Shown: positions 1 through 5,355 of the stretch, piece by piece
How positions within the stretch are numbered: the first letter of the stretch is position 1
How the letters are laid out: each line of letters opens with the position of its first letter
Origin: Methanobacterium sp.
GTDB taxonomy: Archaea; Methanobacteriota; Methanobacteria; Methanobacteriales; Methanobacteriaceae
Reading direction: 5' to 3'
DNA length: 5,355 nt
NCBI GenBank assembly: GCA_009712615.1
Contig: WASR01000176.1
Span: forward strand, 808 to 6,162
Notes under the pieces: generated by a model
What the model was told of the DNA's origin: nothing
What the model saw: the letters and a program-made list of their open reading frames with translations, nothing else
Database searches by the model: none
Program-made: the position numbers and the translations under genes

Positions 1-9
1 GGATTAAAC

Positions 10-38
10 ATCAATAAATCATAAAAAAGCATTGATTT
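10..38. repeat. Short AT-rich inverted repeat upstream of the DUF2304 gene
   Basis: ATCAAT at 10-15 is the perfect reverse complement of ATTGAT at 31-36. An alternative fold pairs AAATCA at 16-21 with TGATTT at 33-38. The CATAAAAAA run between the arms could serve as a TATA-like box, which would give a very short leader before the ATG at 67. In such AT-rich DNA six-base arms arise easily by chance, and it could also be the tail of an upstream gene's terminator. Low confidence. Confidence 0.2.
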
Positions 39-66
39 CATACAAAAAAAATTCTGGGACAAAAAA

Positions 67-453
67 ATGTTGATGATATACCAAGTAATAGCAATTATTC
101 TGGGAATTTTGGCCATCATATTAAGTATTTTACGATTCAGAGACGGTAAAATGTCTCTTGGAATGATGTTTGTTTGGATACTCATATGGTTGGGAGTGAT
201 CATCATAGCAATTTATCCAAACTCCACCAATTTCCTGGCAGTATACACAGGAATAGGAAGAGGTTTGGACTTTGTTCTTATCATTGGTCTGCTCCTATGT
301 TTCTACTTGATCTTCAAGATGTACAACAAAATAGAAACAGTCGAGGAAGAACTAACTGATCTGGTACGTGAACTTGCATTGGCAAGGAAAATGGGCGAAG
401 ATACTAAAAAACAGGACAAAACAGAATCTTCTCAAGATCAAATATCTAAATAA
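67..453 (+). CDS. DUF2304-type small membrane protein
   Basis: A 128-residue integral membrane protein of unknown biochemical role. Three hydrophobic helices are visible at about residues 4-23, 31-50 and 67-84. The basic loop RFRDGK (23-28) suggests the first loop is cytoplasmic, which puts the C-terminus inside as well. A GIGRGLDF stretch (62-69) leads into helix 3 and matches my recollection of the DUF2304 family. Residues 86-108 are rich in Glu, Leu and Arg with heptad-like spacing (probable coiled coil), followed by a hydrophilic Lys/Glu/Gln/Ser tail. Length is normal for the family. DUF2304 genes are commonly found beside glycosyltransferases in archaea and bacteria, as here, so a scaffolding or lipid-carrier-related role is plausible but inferred. 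The start is ATG at 67; ATG at 73 is an in-frame alternative. The only upstream purine signal is a weak GGGA at 56-59. Family call fairly confident; function unknown. Confidence 0.85.
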   Translation: MLMIYQVIAIILGILAIILSILRFRDGKMSLGMMFVWILIWLGVIIIAIYPNSTNFLAVYTGIGRGLDFVLIIGLLLCFYLIFKMYNKIETVEEELTDLVRELALARKMGEDTKKQDKTESSQDQISK

Positions 454-456
454 CAG

Positions 457-466
457 TTTATAAAAA
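457..466 (+). promoter_or_regulatory. Candidate archaeal TATA box for the glycosyltransferase unit
   Basis: TTTATAAAAA directly follows the stop of the membrane-protein gene and resembles the archaeal TATA element. Transcription would then start roughly 25 bases downstream, near 480-490, leaving a leader of about 60-70 bases before the ATG at 552. No clear BRE can be recognised. The alternative is that 552 onwards is cotranscribed with the membrane-protein gene, since the gap is only 98 bp. Confidence 0.25.
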
Positions 467-473
467 ATAAAGC

Positions 474-530
474 AGGGGCAGATGGATAATCTTTTAATTT
501 TACCCCTAGTATACTTTTAATTACAATTAA
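474..530. repeat. Cluster of small palindromes in the 454-551 gap
   Basis: Three symmetric elements lie close together. AGGGG at 474-478 can pair with CCCCT at 503-507 across a T-rich loop. AGTATACT at 508-515 is an 8-bp perfect palindrome. TTAATT at 517-522 and AATTAA at 525-530 form a perfect inverted repeat with a 2-base spacer. Together they could be operator half-sites, a leader hairpin, or the terminator of the upstream gene, since the loop contains CTTTTAATTTT at 491-501. Individually each is weak. The G-run/C-run pair is the most unusual because G and C runs are rare here. Confidence 0.25.
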
Positions 531-539
531 CTTGGCTAT

Positions 540-548
540 GGATGCGAT
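540..548 (+). promoter_or_regulatory. Weak ribosome binding site for the first glycosyltransferase
   Basis: GGATGCGAT matches seven of nine positions of GGAGGTGAT, the complement of the conserved 16S rRNA 3' end, and sits just upstream of the ATG at 552. It supports that start, but spacing is short if the full match is used (3 bases), or 7 bases from the GGATG core. ATG codons at 538 and 542 are out of frame with the gene. Confidence 0.35.
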
Positions 549-551
549 TAA

Positions 552-1742
552 ATGAGAATTGGATATTTTGTGGGGCACTTCCCATACCCAAACCTAGTAA
601 ACACACCTGATTATATAAAACAATCCGCTCATGGAGTCACTGAAATTGCTGCATACAATGTTGGTGTTAACATGGCTAAAAGAGGTAACATGGTCGATGT
701 ATTTACAACTTCCATAGATTCTAAAAACAGTGTTGAACTTTATCCAAACATGAAGGTTCATCGTCATGGAACCAGTTTAAAAATAGCCAGTGCCAACCCC
801 TCAATCAAACTGATATATAATCCATTAAATTATGATATGGATATTGTACATGCACACTCACCCATACCATACTCTGATCTACCGGCCCTTCTCTACGCAA
901 AACGTAAAAAGCTTCCATTCATTTTAACATACCAATTTGATGGTGTTGAAACGGGAGGTAGTTTAGCTAGAAATGCAGGAGTGTCACTCTACAACAAACT
1001 TTTCATACACAAGGTTCTAAAATCTGCAGATACTATAATCGCAACCACAAAGTCATATGCAAAAGAATCACCATTTCTACGGAGATATCTCGAAAAAATT
1101 GTCGTTATTCCCAATGGAATAAATATTGAAGAAGTCACAACTCCAATTACTAGGAAAAAATCCAGAGAAATTTTGGGTCTACCCCAAGACTCAAAATTAA
1201 TTCTGTTTTTTGGAAGTCTAGTGGAATATAAAGGGCCAGATATACTTTTAAAAGCCTTTAAACTGGTAAAAAACAATTTTAAAAATGTAAAGCTCATATT
1301 TGCAGGGCGTGGCCATATGGATCAACAGCTTATGGAAACTGCAAAACAGATGAAAATTTCTGATGATGTCATATTCACAGGATTTGTGGAAGATGATAAA
1401 AAACCATTGTACTACAAGGCTGCAGATATATTCTGCCTTCCTTCAACAACCCTCGCAGAATCCTTTGGTATAGTGAACCTCGAGGCAATGGCAGCAGGAT
1501 TACCAATTGTATCATCGGATTTGGGAGGAATTCCCGACATAGTTAAAAACGGTGTGAATGGAATTTTAGCTAAACCATACGATTATGAGGTGGTGGCTGA
1601 ACATCTAACAAAACTGCTCAACAATGAAGAACTAAGGAAAGAAATGGGGCAAAATGGATTGGAGATGGTAAAAAATTACACCTGGGATGAGGTAACCACA
1701 AAAACTGAAGAACTTTACAACAAAATTATTGAAAACCATTAA
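552..1742 (+). CDS. Family 4 glycosyltransferase (GT-B fold), canonical active site
   Basis: A 396-residue retaining-type GT4 that should transfer a sugar from a nucleotide-sugar donor to a lipid- or glycan-linked acceptor at the cytoplasmic side of the membrane. The N-terminal acceptor domain (about 1-185) begins MRIGYFVGHF and has HGVTEIAAYNVG (27-38) where many relatives have a GG-x-x-E loop, then DIVHAHSP (97-104). The linker carries VIPNGIN (185-191). The C-terminal donor domain has GSLVEYKG (221-228, with the donor-phosphate Lys at 227) and a complete EX7E motif, Glu303 and Glu311, in ESFGIVNLE. Length is typical and the C-terminal TWDEVTTK helix is intact. There is no signal peptide or membrane helix; such enzymes associate peripherally. 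It is not closely similar to the next two genes. PimB-like mannosyltransferases are the nearest group I would suggest, but donor and acceptor cannot be read from sequence. Confidence 0.92.
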   Translation: MRIGYFVGHFPYPNLVNTPDYIKQSAHGVTEIAAYNVGVNMAKRGNMVDVFTTSIDSKNSVELYPNMKVHRHGTSLKIASANPSIKLIYNPLNYDMDIVHAHSPIPYSDLPALLYAKRKKLPFILTYQFDGVETGGSLARNAGVSLYNKLFIHKVLKSADTIIATTKSYAKESPFLRRYLEKIVVIPNGINIEEVTTPITRKKSREILGLPQDSKLILFFGSLVEYKGPDILLKAFKLVKNNFKNVKLIFAGRGHMDQQLMETAKQMKISDDVIFTGFVEDDKKPLYYKAADIFCLPSTTLAESFGIVNLEAMAAGLPIVSSDLGGIPDIVKNGVNGILAKPYDYEVVAEHLTKLLNNEELRKEMGQNGLEMVKNYTWDEVTTKTEELYNKIIENH

Positions 1743-1781
1743 CATCCCAATATTAAATAACCTAAACTTAATCACAGGAAA

Positions 1782-1801
1782 ATTTGAAACCAGATTCAAA
1801 T
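1782..1801. repeat. Perfect 7-bp inverted repeat between GT genes 1 and 2
   Basis: ATTTGAA at 1782-1788 is the exact reverse complement of TTCAAAT at 1795-1801, with a 6-base loop ACCAGA. It lies in the 97-bp gap 1743-1839, centred about 48 bases before the ATG at 1840, and is not followed by an oligo-T tract, so it does not look like a terminator. It could be an mRNA hairpin affecting processing or translation, or a dyad operator. It is AT-rich, so chance remains possible. A TATA-like TATTAAATAA at 1751-1760 lies upstream of it. Confidence 0.35.
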
Positions 1802-1825
1802 AATTACATATGCCCTTTAGATACT

Positions 1826-1830
1826 GGAGA
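1826..1830 (+). promoter_or_regulatory. Ribosome binding site fixing the start of GT gene 2
   Basis: GGAGA lies 9 bases before the ATG at 1840 (12 bases before the adjacent ATG at 1843). The longer in-frame start at 1810 has no purine-rich signal before it, and this GGAGA falls inside that longer reading frame. The site therefore argues for initiation at 1840 or 1843, in agreement with the paralogue alignment. Confidence 0.6.
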
Positions 1831-1839
1831 AAAAGTTTT

Positions 1840-3003
1840 ATGATGGAAATAGATTACATCAACGGCCCAAGATCAGACAAGATGTTTGGAATGTACAAAT
1901 ATCAGATGGAAATACGAAAAAGGTTGGATGTAATTTTAAACGTCATAGAATATGAATCGTTAATGCAAAACATCGAAAAACGATTGACACCTCCAAACAA
2001 TACAGATGTTAACGGCATAAAAAAGTCTAATAAAAGTTCAGAATCTGGTATCAAAAATTTTCTTTTCAACCAAGCTAGAAAATCAGTGCAAGAAATTGAC
2101 AGGTACAGGTACCGTTTAATAGTAAAAAACAGTATCAATCCAGACAATATCAAACATTTAACCAATCAAGAACTTGCTTACCTGTTAAATCATTTAAATC
2201 TTGATAAAACAGTTGTTACATGTTATGATCTCATTCCATGGGTTTACGAAAACAATCATGGTAATTACTGGAAGAACATCATGAAGGGTCTTAAAAGATC
2301 GGATCGAATCATAACCATATCAGAATTTTCAAAGCAGGAAATTATCAGAGAACTTAAATATCCTGAAGAAAGGATAGACATAGTGAGTGTTGCTGTAGAT
2401 CATGATGTTTATCGTCCAAATAGAGATAAAACCATTTTAAAACAGTTTAATATTCCGGAAGATCAAAAAACAATTCTCTACGTGGGATCAGAAACTCCTA
2501 GAATGAACTTAGATTACCTTATAAAATCACTATCTAAACTTAAAAAAACATTTCCAGACTTTAAAATGATTAAAGTTGGTGATCCCCAGAGTTTTGGGGC
2601 CAGAGAAAATTTCTTAAATTCCATAAATGAAAATCGGCTGGAAAAAAATGTGATATTCACTGGTTACGTGGCAGAAGAAGAACTTCCTAAATGGTACAAT
2701 GCAGCAGATCTGCTGGTTTACCCGTGTTTGTATGCAGGGTTTGGTGTGCCTCCACTCGAAGCAATGGCCTGTGGAACTCCTGTCATAACATCTAATACGA
2801 GTTCTCTACCCGAAGTAGTGGGAGATGCAGGGATAATGGTTGATCCAAACGATCCCATGGAAATGTCAAGGGCCATGTTTGAAATTTTAACCAACGAATC
2901 TGAAATGGAAGCAGTGGTCCAAAGGGGTTTGAAACGATCAAAACTATTCCAATGGGAGGATAGTGCGAGGGTTACAGGGCAAGTTTACAGGGAATTAGAA
3001 TAA
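1840..3003 (+). CDS. GT4 glycosyltransferase, mtfB-like; tandem paralogue A
   Basis: A GT-B glycosyltransferase of 387 residues, likely adding a sugar (mannose-like by family analogy) to a membrane-anchored glycan. The N-terminal domain opens MEIDYING (2-9) with FGMYKYQMEI (16-25), has a poorly conserved hydrophilic stretch (about 48-76), NIKHLTNQELAY (103-114) and CYDLIPWVY (128-136), the counterpart of the HDLIP motif. SEFSKQEI (161-168) and VAVDHDVY (184-191) precede the donor domain, which has [10 protein letters not shown] (214-223) and YAGFGVPPLE (298-307). Two usual donor-site residues are changed: Ala299 stands at the first Glu of EX7E (Glu307 is kept), and Met222 stands where relatives usually have Lys. 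A longer in-frame start at 1810 would add ten residues (MPFRYWRKSF) absent from the paralogue and lacks a binding site, so 1840 was chosen; 1843 would match the paralogue exactly. The fold is intact, so it is probably active rather than decayed. Confidence 0.88.
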   Translation: MMEIDYINGPRSDKMFGMYKYQMEIRKRLDVILNVIEYESLMQNIEKRLTPPNNTDVNGIKKSNKSSESGIKNFLFNQARKSVQEIDRYRYRLIVKNSINPDNIKHLTNQELAYLLNHLNLDKTVVTCYDLIPWVYENNHGNYWKNIMKGLKRSDRIITISEFSKQEIIRELKYPEERIDIVSVAVDHDVYRPNRDKTILKQFNIPEDQKTILYVGSETPRMNLDYLIKSLSKLKKTFPDFKMIKVGDPQSFGARENFLNSINENRLEKNVIFTGYVAEEELPKWYNAADLLVYPCLYAGFGVPPLEAMACGTPVITSNTSSLPEVVGDAGIMVDPNDPMEMSRAMFEILTNESEMEAVVQRGLKRSKLFQWEDSARVTGQVYRELE

Positions 3004-3050
3004 AATTTAGATTGAATTGTCTAAAACAGATAAAAGTTAGTGGTTGTTCT

Positions 3051-4220
3051 ATGGAAATCGACTATATTAATGGTGTTAAATCTTCGAAGATATTTGGCAG
3101 ATCCAAGTACCAAATGGAGATATTTAGCAGAATAACAGATGTAAAACTCAACATCATAGAGTACAAACCTGTAGCAGACATTCTTAAAGACAGATTAAAT
3201 AAAAGTGCTGAAACTTATGAAGCTACAAATACTTCTGCTGAAGGTGAGCCCGGAAAAATTTCCAGTTTTTTCTTTCAAACAGCTTTTAATATGATGGATC
3301 GGATGGATCAGTACAGGTATGTCCATGAAATTAAGGGACAGTTGAAGGAAGAAAATATCAAACACATAACAAGCCAAGAGCTTGCCTACACACTTAAAGG
3401 GCTGTTAAACTATAAAACTGTCCTAACTTGTTTTGACCTAATTCCATGGGTTTATGATAAAGACAGATCATTCCTTTGGAAAGAAAATATGAAGTGGATG
3501 TCAACAGCAGATCGCATCATAACAATTTCAGAGTTTTCAAAGGAAGAAATACTCAAATATTTGGATTATCCTGAAGAAAGAATTGATATAGTTTATCCTG
3601 CTGTAGATCACAACCTTTATCAGCCCATTAACAGCAAAGAAATCTTAAAACAGTTCAATATTTCAGACAAAGACAAAGTTGTGCTTTACGTAGGTTCAGA
3701 AACACCTAGACAAAACGTTCCAGATTTAATAAGGGCATTTTATAAACTTAAAAAACAGATGCCCAATGTTAAGCTTTTAAAAATAGGCGAATCACAAAGC
3801 AGTGAAGCACGTTTAGAACTATTGAAACTAATTAAACGGCACGATCTAAATGACGACGTAATATTTGTAGGATACGTAGCAGAATCTGAAATGCCAGCAT
3901 GGTACAGTGCATCAGATCTGCTTGTCTATCCCTGCGAATATGCTGGGTTTGGTCTTCCGCCACTTGAGGCAATGGCCTGTGGAACCCCTGTAATAACATC
4001 AAATACAACTTCACTTCCAGAAGTTGTTGGAGATGCAGGAATCATGCTAGATCCCCATGAAGATGAAAGACTTGCAGAGGAGATGTACAGAATTTTAAAT
4101 GTTGAAAAATTGTCAAAAAACATGACTGAAATGGGGCTAGAGAGGGCAAAATTATTTGACTGGGAAAAATCTGCCCAACAAACTATGGAAGTTTACAAAT
4201 CAATGGAAAAGGGCAGGTAA
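3051..4220 (+). CDS. GT4 glycosyltransferase, mtfB-like; tandem paralogue B
   Basis: A 389-residue glycosyltransferase aligning with the preceding gene over its whole length, with about half the residues identical by eye. Shared blocks are MEIDYING (1-8), KYQMEI (19-24), [12 protein letters not shown] (102-113), CFDLIPWVY (127-135), [11 protein letters not shown] (157-167), YPEERIDIV (173-181), [10 protein letters not shown] (213-222) and [20 protein letters not shown] (298-317). It repeats the substitutions of its neighbour: Ala298 at the first EX7E Glu (Glu306 kept), and Gln221 at the usual Lys. The divergent stretch at about 48-70 is acidic and Ser/Thr rich, unlike the Asn/Lys/Ser-rich one in paralogue A, which may reflect different acceptors. 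The start is ATG at 3051, because homology with paralogue A begins exactly there; a TTG-initiated extension to 3012 is possible but unsupported. Only a weak AGTGGT precedes the ATG. The 47-bp gap to the upstream stop suggests cotranscription. Confidence 0.88.
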   Translation: MEIDYINGVKSSKIFGRSKYQMEIFSRITDVKLNIIEYKPVADILKDRLNKSAETYEATNTSAEGEPGKISSFFFQTAFNMMDRMDQYRYVHEIKGQLKEENIKHITSQELAYTLKGLLNYKTVLTCFDLIPWVYDKDRSFLWKENMKWMSTADRIITISEFSKEEILKYLDYPEERIDIVYPAVDHNLYQPINSKEILKQFNISDKDKVVLYVGSETPRQNVPDLIRAFYKLKKQMPNVKLLKIGESQSSEARLELLKLIKRHDLNDDVIFVGYVAESEMPAWYSASDLLVYPCEYAGFGLPPLEAMACGTPVITSNTTSLPEVVGDAGIMLDPHEDERLAEEMYRILNVEKLSKNMTEMGLERAKLFDWEKSAQQTMEVYKSMEKGR

Positions 4221-4223
4221 TGA
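4215..4223 (+). promoter_or_regulatory. Ribosome binding site overlapping the preceding stop codon
   Basis: AGGTAATGA resembles the AGGTGATGA-type archaeal site; its AGGT core (4215-4218) ends 8 bases before the ATG at 4227. It overlaps the TAA stop (4218-4220) of the upstream glycosyltransferase, and the two genes are only 6 bp apart. This implies one mRNA and probable translational coupling. Confidence 0.5.
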
Positions 4224-4226
4224 ATC

Positions 4227-5321
4227 ATGGATATTGGAATTGTACATCCTGAGTTGATATATCCTAGGGGTGCTGAAAAACAGCTTTGTAAGCTCAGTTA
4301 TCATCTGGATAAAATGGGAAATGAAGTTACCATTTACACGTTTGAGAAGAACAAAAACTACATATTCGATCCCCTTCTTGAAAATGTTGAAATAATTTCT
4401 CTGGACAAGAAATGGGCAGTAAATTACCTCTTTGGATTCAACAACCTGCGCTGGAATAGCATGATAAAAAAATTGGCAGACAAAATAGGGGATCATGATG
4501 TTATAAATGCACATAACCATCCAGCACAGTGGATATCCAGTTACATAGACATTCCCACTGTTTGGATGTGCAATGAACCTTATTACTATGGTGAATCCAG
4601 GATTAACAATTATTTCCATGAGAAGGATAGGTCTATGAGTTCTAATGTTAAACTGACACTGGCATTCAACCAGAGGATGAGGGAAATAATTCATGAAATG
4701 TATCCAAATAACAGAATCGAGTTAACAGGTTCTGGAGTGGATCTGGAACGTAAAATTGAACACATAAATAATGATTACTTTGATTCAATATTTGTAGGTC
4801 CTCTACACCATAGAAAAAGACAGCTAGATATTATAAAAGCATTTGGAAAGATTAAAGATAGGATTCCCAATTCAAGAATTCACTTCGTGGGTGGTGAGGT
4901 GGGTATGTTGTCTAAAAATTATAGGAGAACCATGATCCAAACTGCTGAAGAATATCAGGTTGAAATCAAGTTTTATGATTCAATATCCGATGAAGAATTG
5001 TACAAACTCTACGACACGGCAGATATATCAGTATTTGTACCTGAATCTGAGCCTTGGGGTATTTTTCCTTTGGAAACAATTTTAGGCGGAATTACAACCA
5101 TAATTTCTGACGAATGTGGTGTAAAGGAGATATTACCAGATAATGAATTCGTTGTTGAAACAGGTAATATAGAAGAGCTCTCAAAAAAGATATTGGATGT
5201 GAAGGAAAACAAGGAACACTACAAAAAATGGACTGAAAAAGCTTCTAGATTAATTAGAGATGAATATTCCTGGAAATCATACGCTAAAAGAATGGAAAAC
5301 TTCTTTAAAAAAACCATTTAA
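4227..5321 (+). CDS. Family 4 glycosyltransferase (GT-B fold), distinct subgroup
   Basis: A 364-residue GT4 enzyme, somewhat shorter than its neighbours. The N-terminal domain starts MDIGIVHPEL with the acceptor-side loop RGAEKQL (14-20), like the GGAE loop of many GT4 proteins. It continues with NEVTIYTFE (32-40), DVINAHNHPA (91-100) and VWMCNEPYYYGES (112-124), where related enzymes often have a short aromatic/Pro segment. The linker has GSGVDL (168-173). The donor domain shows VGPLHHRKRQLDII (190-203), with Arg196 and Lys197 at the phosphate-binding loop, and a complete EX7E, Glu275 and Glu283, in ESEPWGIFPLE (273-283). No membrane helix or signal peptide is seen. It is the last gene of the run and is coupled to the gene before it. 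Its active site is canonical, in contrast to the two tandem paralogues. Sugar specificity cannot be assigned. Confidence 0.9.
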   Translation: MDIGIVHPELIYPRGAEKQLCKLSYHLDKMGNEVTIYTFEKNKNYIFDPLLENVEIISLDKKWAVNYLFGFNNLRWNSMIKKLADKIGDHDVINAHNHPAQWISSYIDIPTVWMCNEPYYYGESRINNYFHEKDRSMSSNVKLTLAFNQRMREIIHEMYPNNRIELTGSGVDLERKIEHINNDYFDSIFVGPLHHRKRQLDIIKAFGKIKDRIPNSRIHFVGGEVGMLSKNYRRTMIQTAEEYQVEIKFYDSISDEELYKLYDTADISVFVPESEPWGIFPLETILGGITTIISDECGVKEILPDNEFVVETGNIEELSKKILDVKENKEHYKKWTEKASRLIRDEYSWKSYAKRMENFFKKTI

Positions 5322-5334
5322 AATTTAAAGCGGT

Positions 5335-5351
5335 ATTTTTGTTTTAAAAAT
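5335..5351 (+). terminator. Candidate transcription terminator after the last GT gene
   Basis: ATTTTT at 5335-5340 can pair with AAAAAT at 5346-5351 around the loop GTTTT, and 5336-5345 is an almost pure T stretch (TTTTTGTTTT). Archaeal RNA polymerase terminates efficiently at oligo-T tracts, so the T run matters more than the weak A-T hairpin. Its position 14 bases after the stop at 5321 fits the end of the cluster. The window ends at once after it, so the next gene cannot be examined. Confidence 0.4.
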
Positions 5352-5355
5352 GTTT

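Noticed and set aside
174..359. 61-codon + strand frame inside the DUF2304 gene
   Set aside because: It overlaps the membrane-protein gene in another frame and has no hydrophobic pattern or motif of its own.
989..1297. 102-codon open frame on the - strand inside the first glycosyltransferase
   Set aside because: Antisense to the linker and donor domain of a canonical GT4; its translation matches no recognisable family.
1840..4220. The two similar genes as a sign of an insertion sequence or mobile duplication
   Set aside because: No transposase, terminal inverted repeats or target-site duplications are seen. The copies have diverged too far to be a recent event.
4220..4252. Overlapping TAATG at the end of paralogue B as a possible start of the next gene
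   Set aside because: The ATG at 4220 is not in frame with the downstream glycosyltransferase and stops after ten codons; the ATG at 4227 gives the MDIGIVHPEL N-terminus expected of GT4.
4200..4694. 164-codon open frame on the - strand, opposite the last glycosyltransferase
   Set aside because: It lies antisense over a clear GT4 gene with intact motifs. Its translation has no recognisable domain, and I saw no binding site or promoter for it, so it is a shadow frame.
1..5355. CRISPR array, tRNA, rRNA or defence genes
   Set aside because: No regularly spaced direct repeats, cloverleaf-type sequences or defence-associated domains were found; nearly all of the window is glycosyltransferase coding sequence.

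Overview
The window is strongly AT-rich, all genes lie on the + strand, and Ile ATA and Arg AGA/AGG codons are common. I see no convincing bacterial -35/-10 pair; the candidate signals are TATA-like AT boxes and oligo-T ends. With a DUF2304-type membrane protein and methanogen-like GT4 proteins, this suggests a mesophilic methanogenic archaeon, most likely Methanobacterium or a close relative. That assignment is an inference from style and recalled family distribution, not a database result.

Layout: 1-66 is upstream sequence. 67-453 encodes a small three-helix membrane protein of the DUF2304 type with a charged, probably coiled-coil tail. 454-551 is a 98-bp gap with AT-rich palindromes and a possible promoter. 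552-1742 encodes a canonical GT-B, family 4 (GT4) glycosyltransferase (GT). 1743-1839 is a gap containing a perfect 7-bp hairpin. 1840-3003 and 3051-4220 encode two tandem paralogous GT4 proteins resembling the mtfB-like mannosyltransferase group. 4227-5321 encodes a fourth, unrelated-subgroup GT4 whose ribosome binding site overlaps the preceding stop codon. 5322-5355 holds an oligo-T stretch that may terminate the unit. No gap without a gene exceeds 300 bases.

Working together: four GT4 enzymes in one direction behind a small membrane protein is the arrangement expected of a cluster that builds a surface glycan (polysaccharide, glycolipid or protein-linked oligosaccharide) on a membrane lipid at the cytoplasmic face. 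No flippase, polymerase, ligase or nucleotide-sugar synthesis gene is in the window, so neither the product nor the sugars can be named.

The most notable point is that both tandem paralogues carry the same departure from the usual GT4 donor site. Alanine replaces the first Glu of the EX7E motif, and Met or Gln replaces the usual Lys of the phosphate-binding loop. The rest of the fold is well conserved. No CRISPR array, tRNA, rRNA, insertion sequence or defence system was seen.
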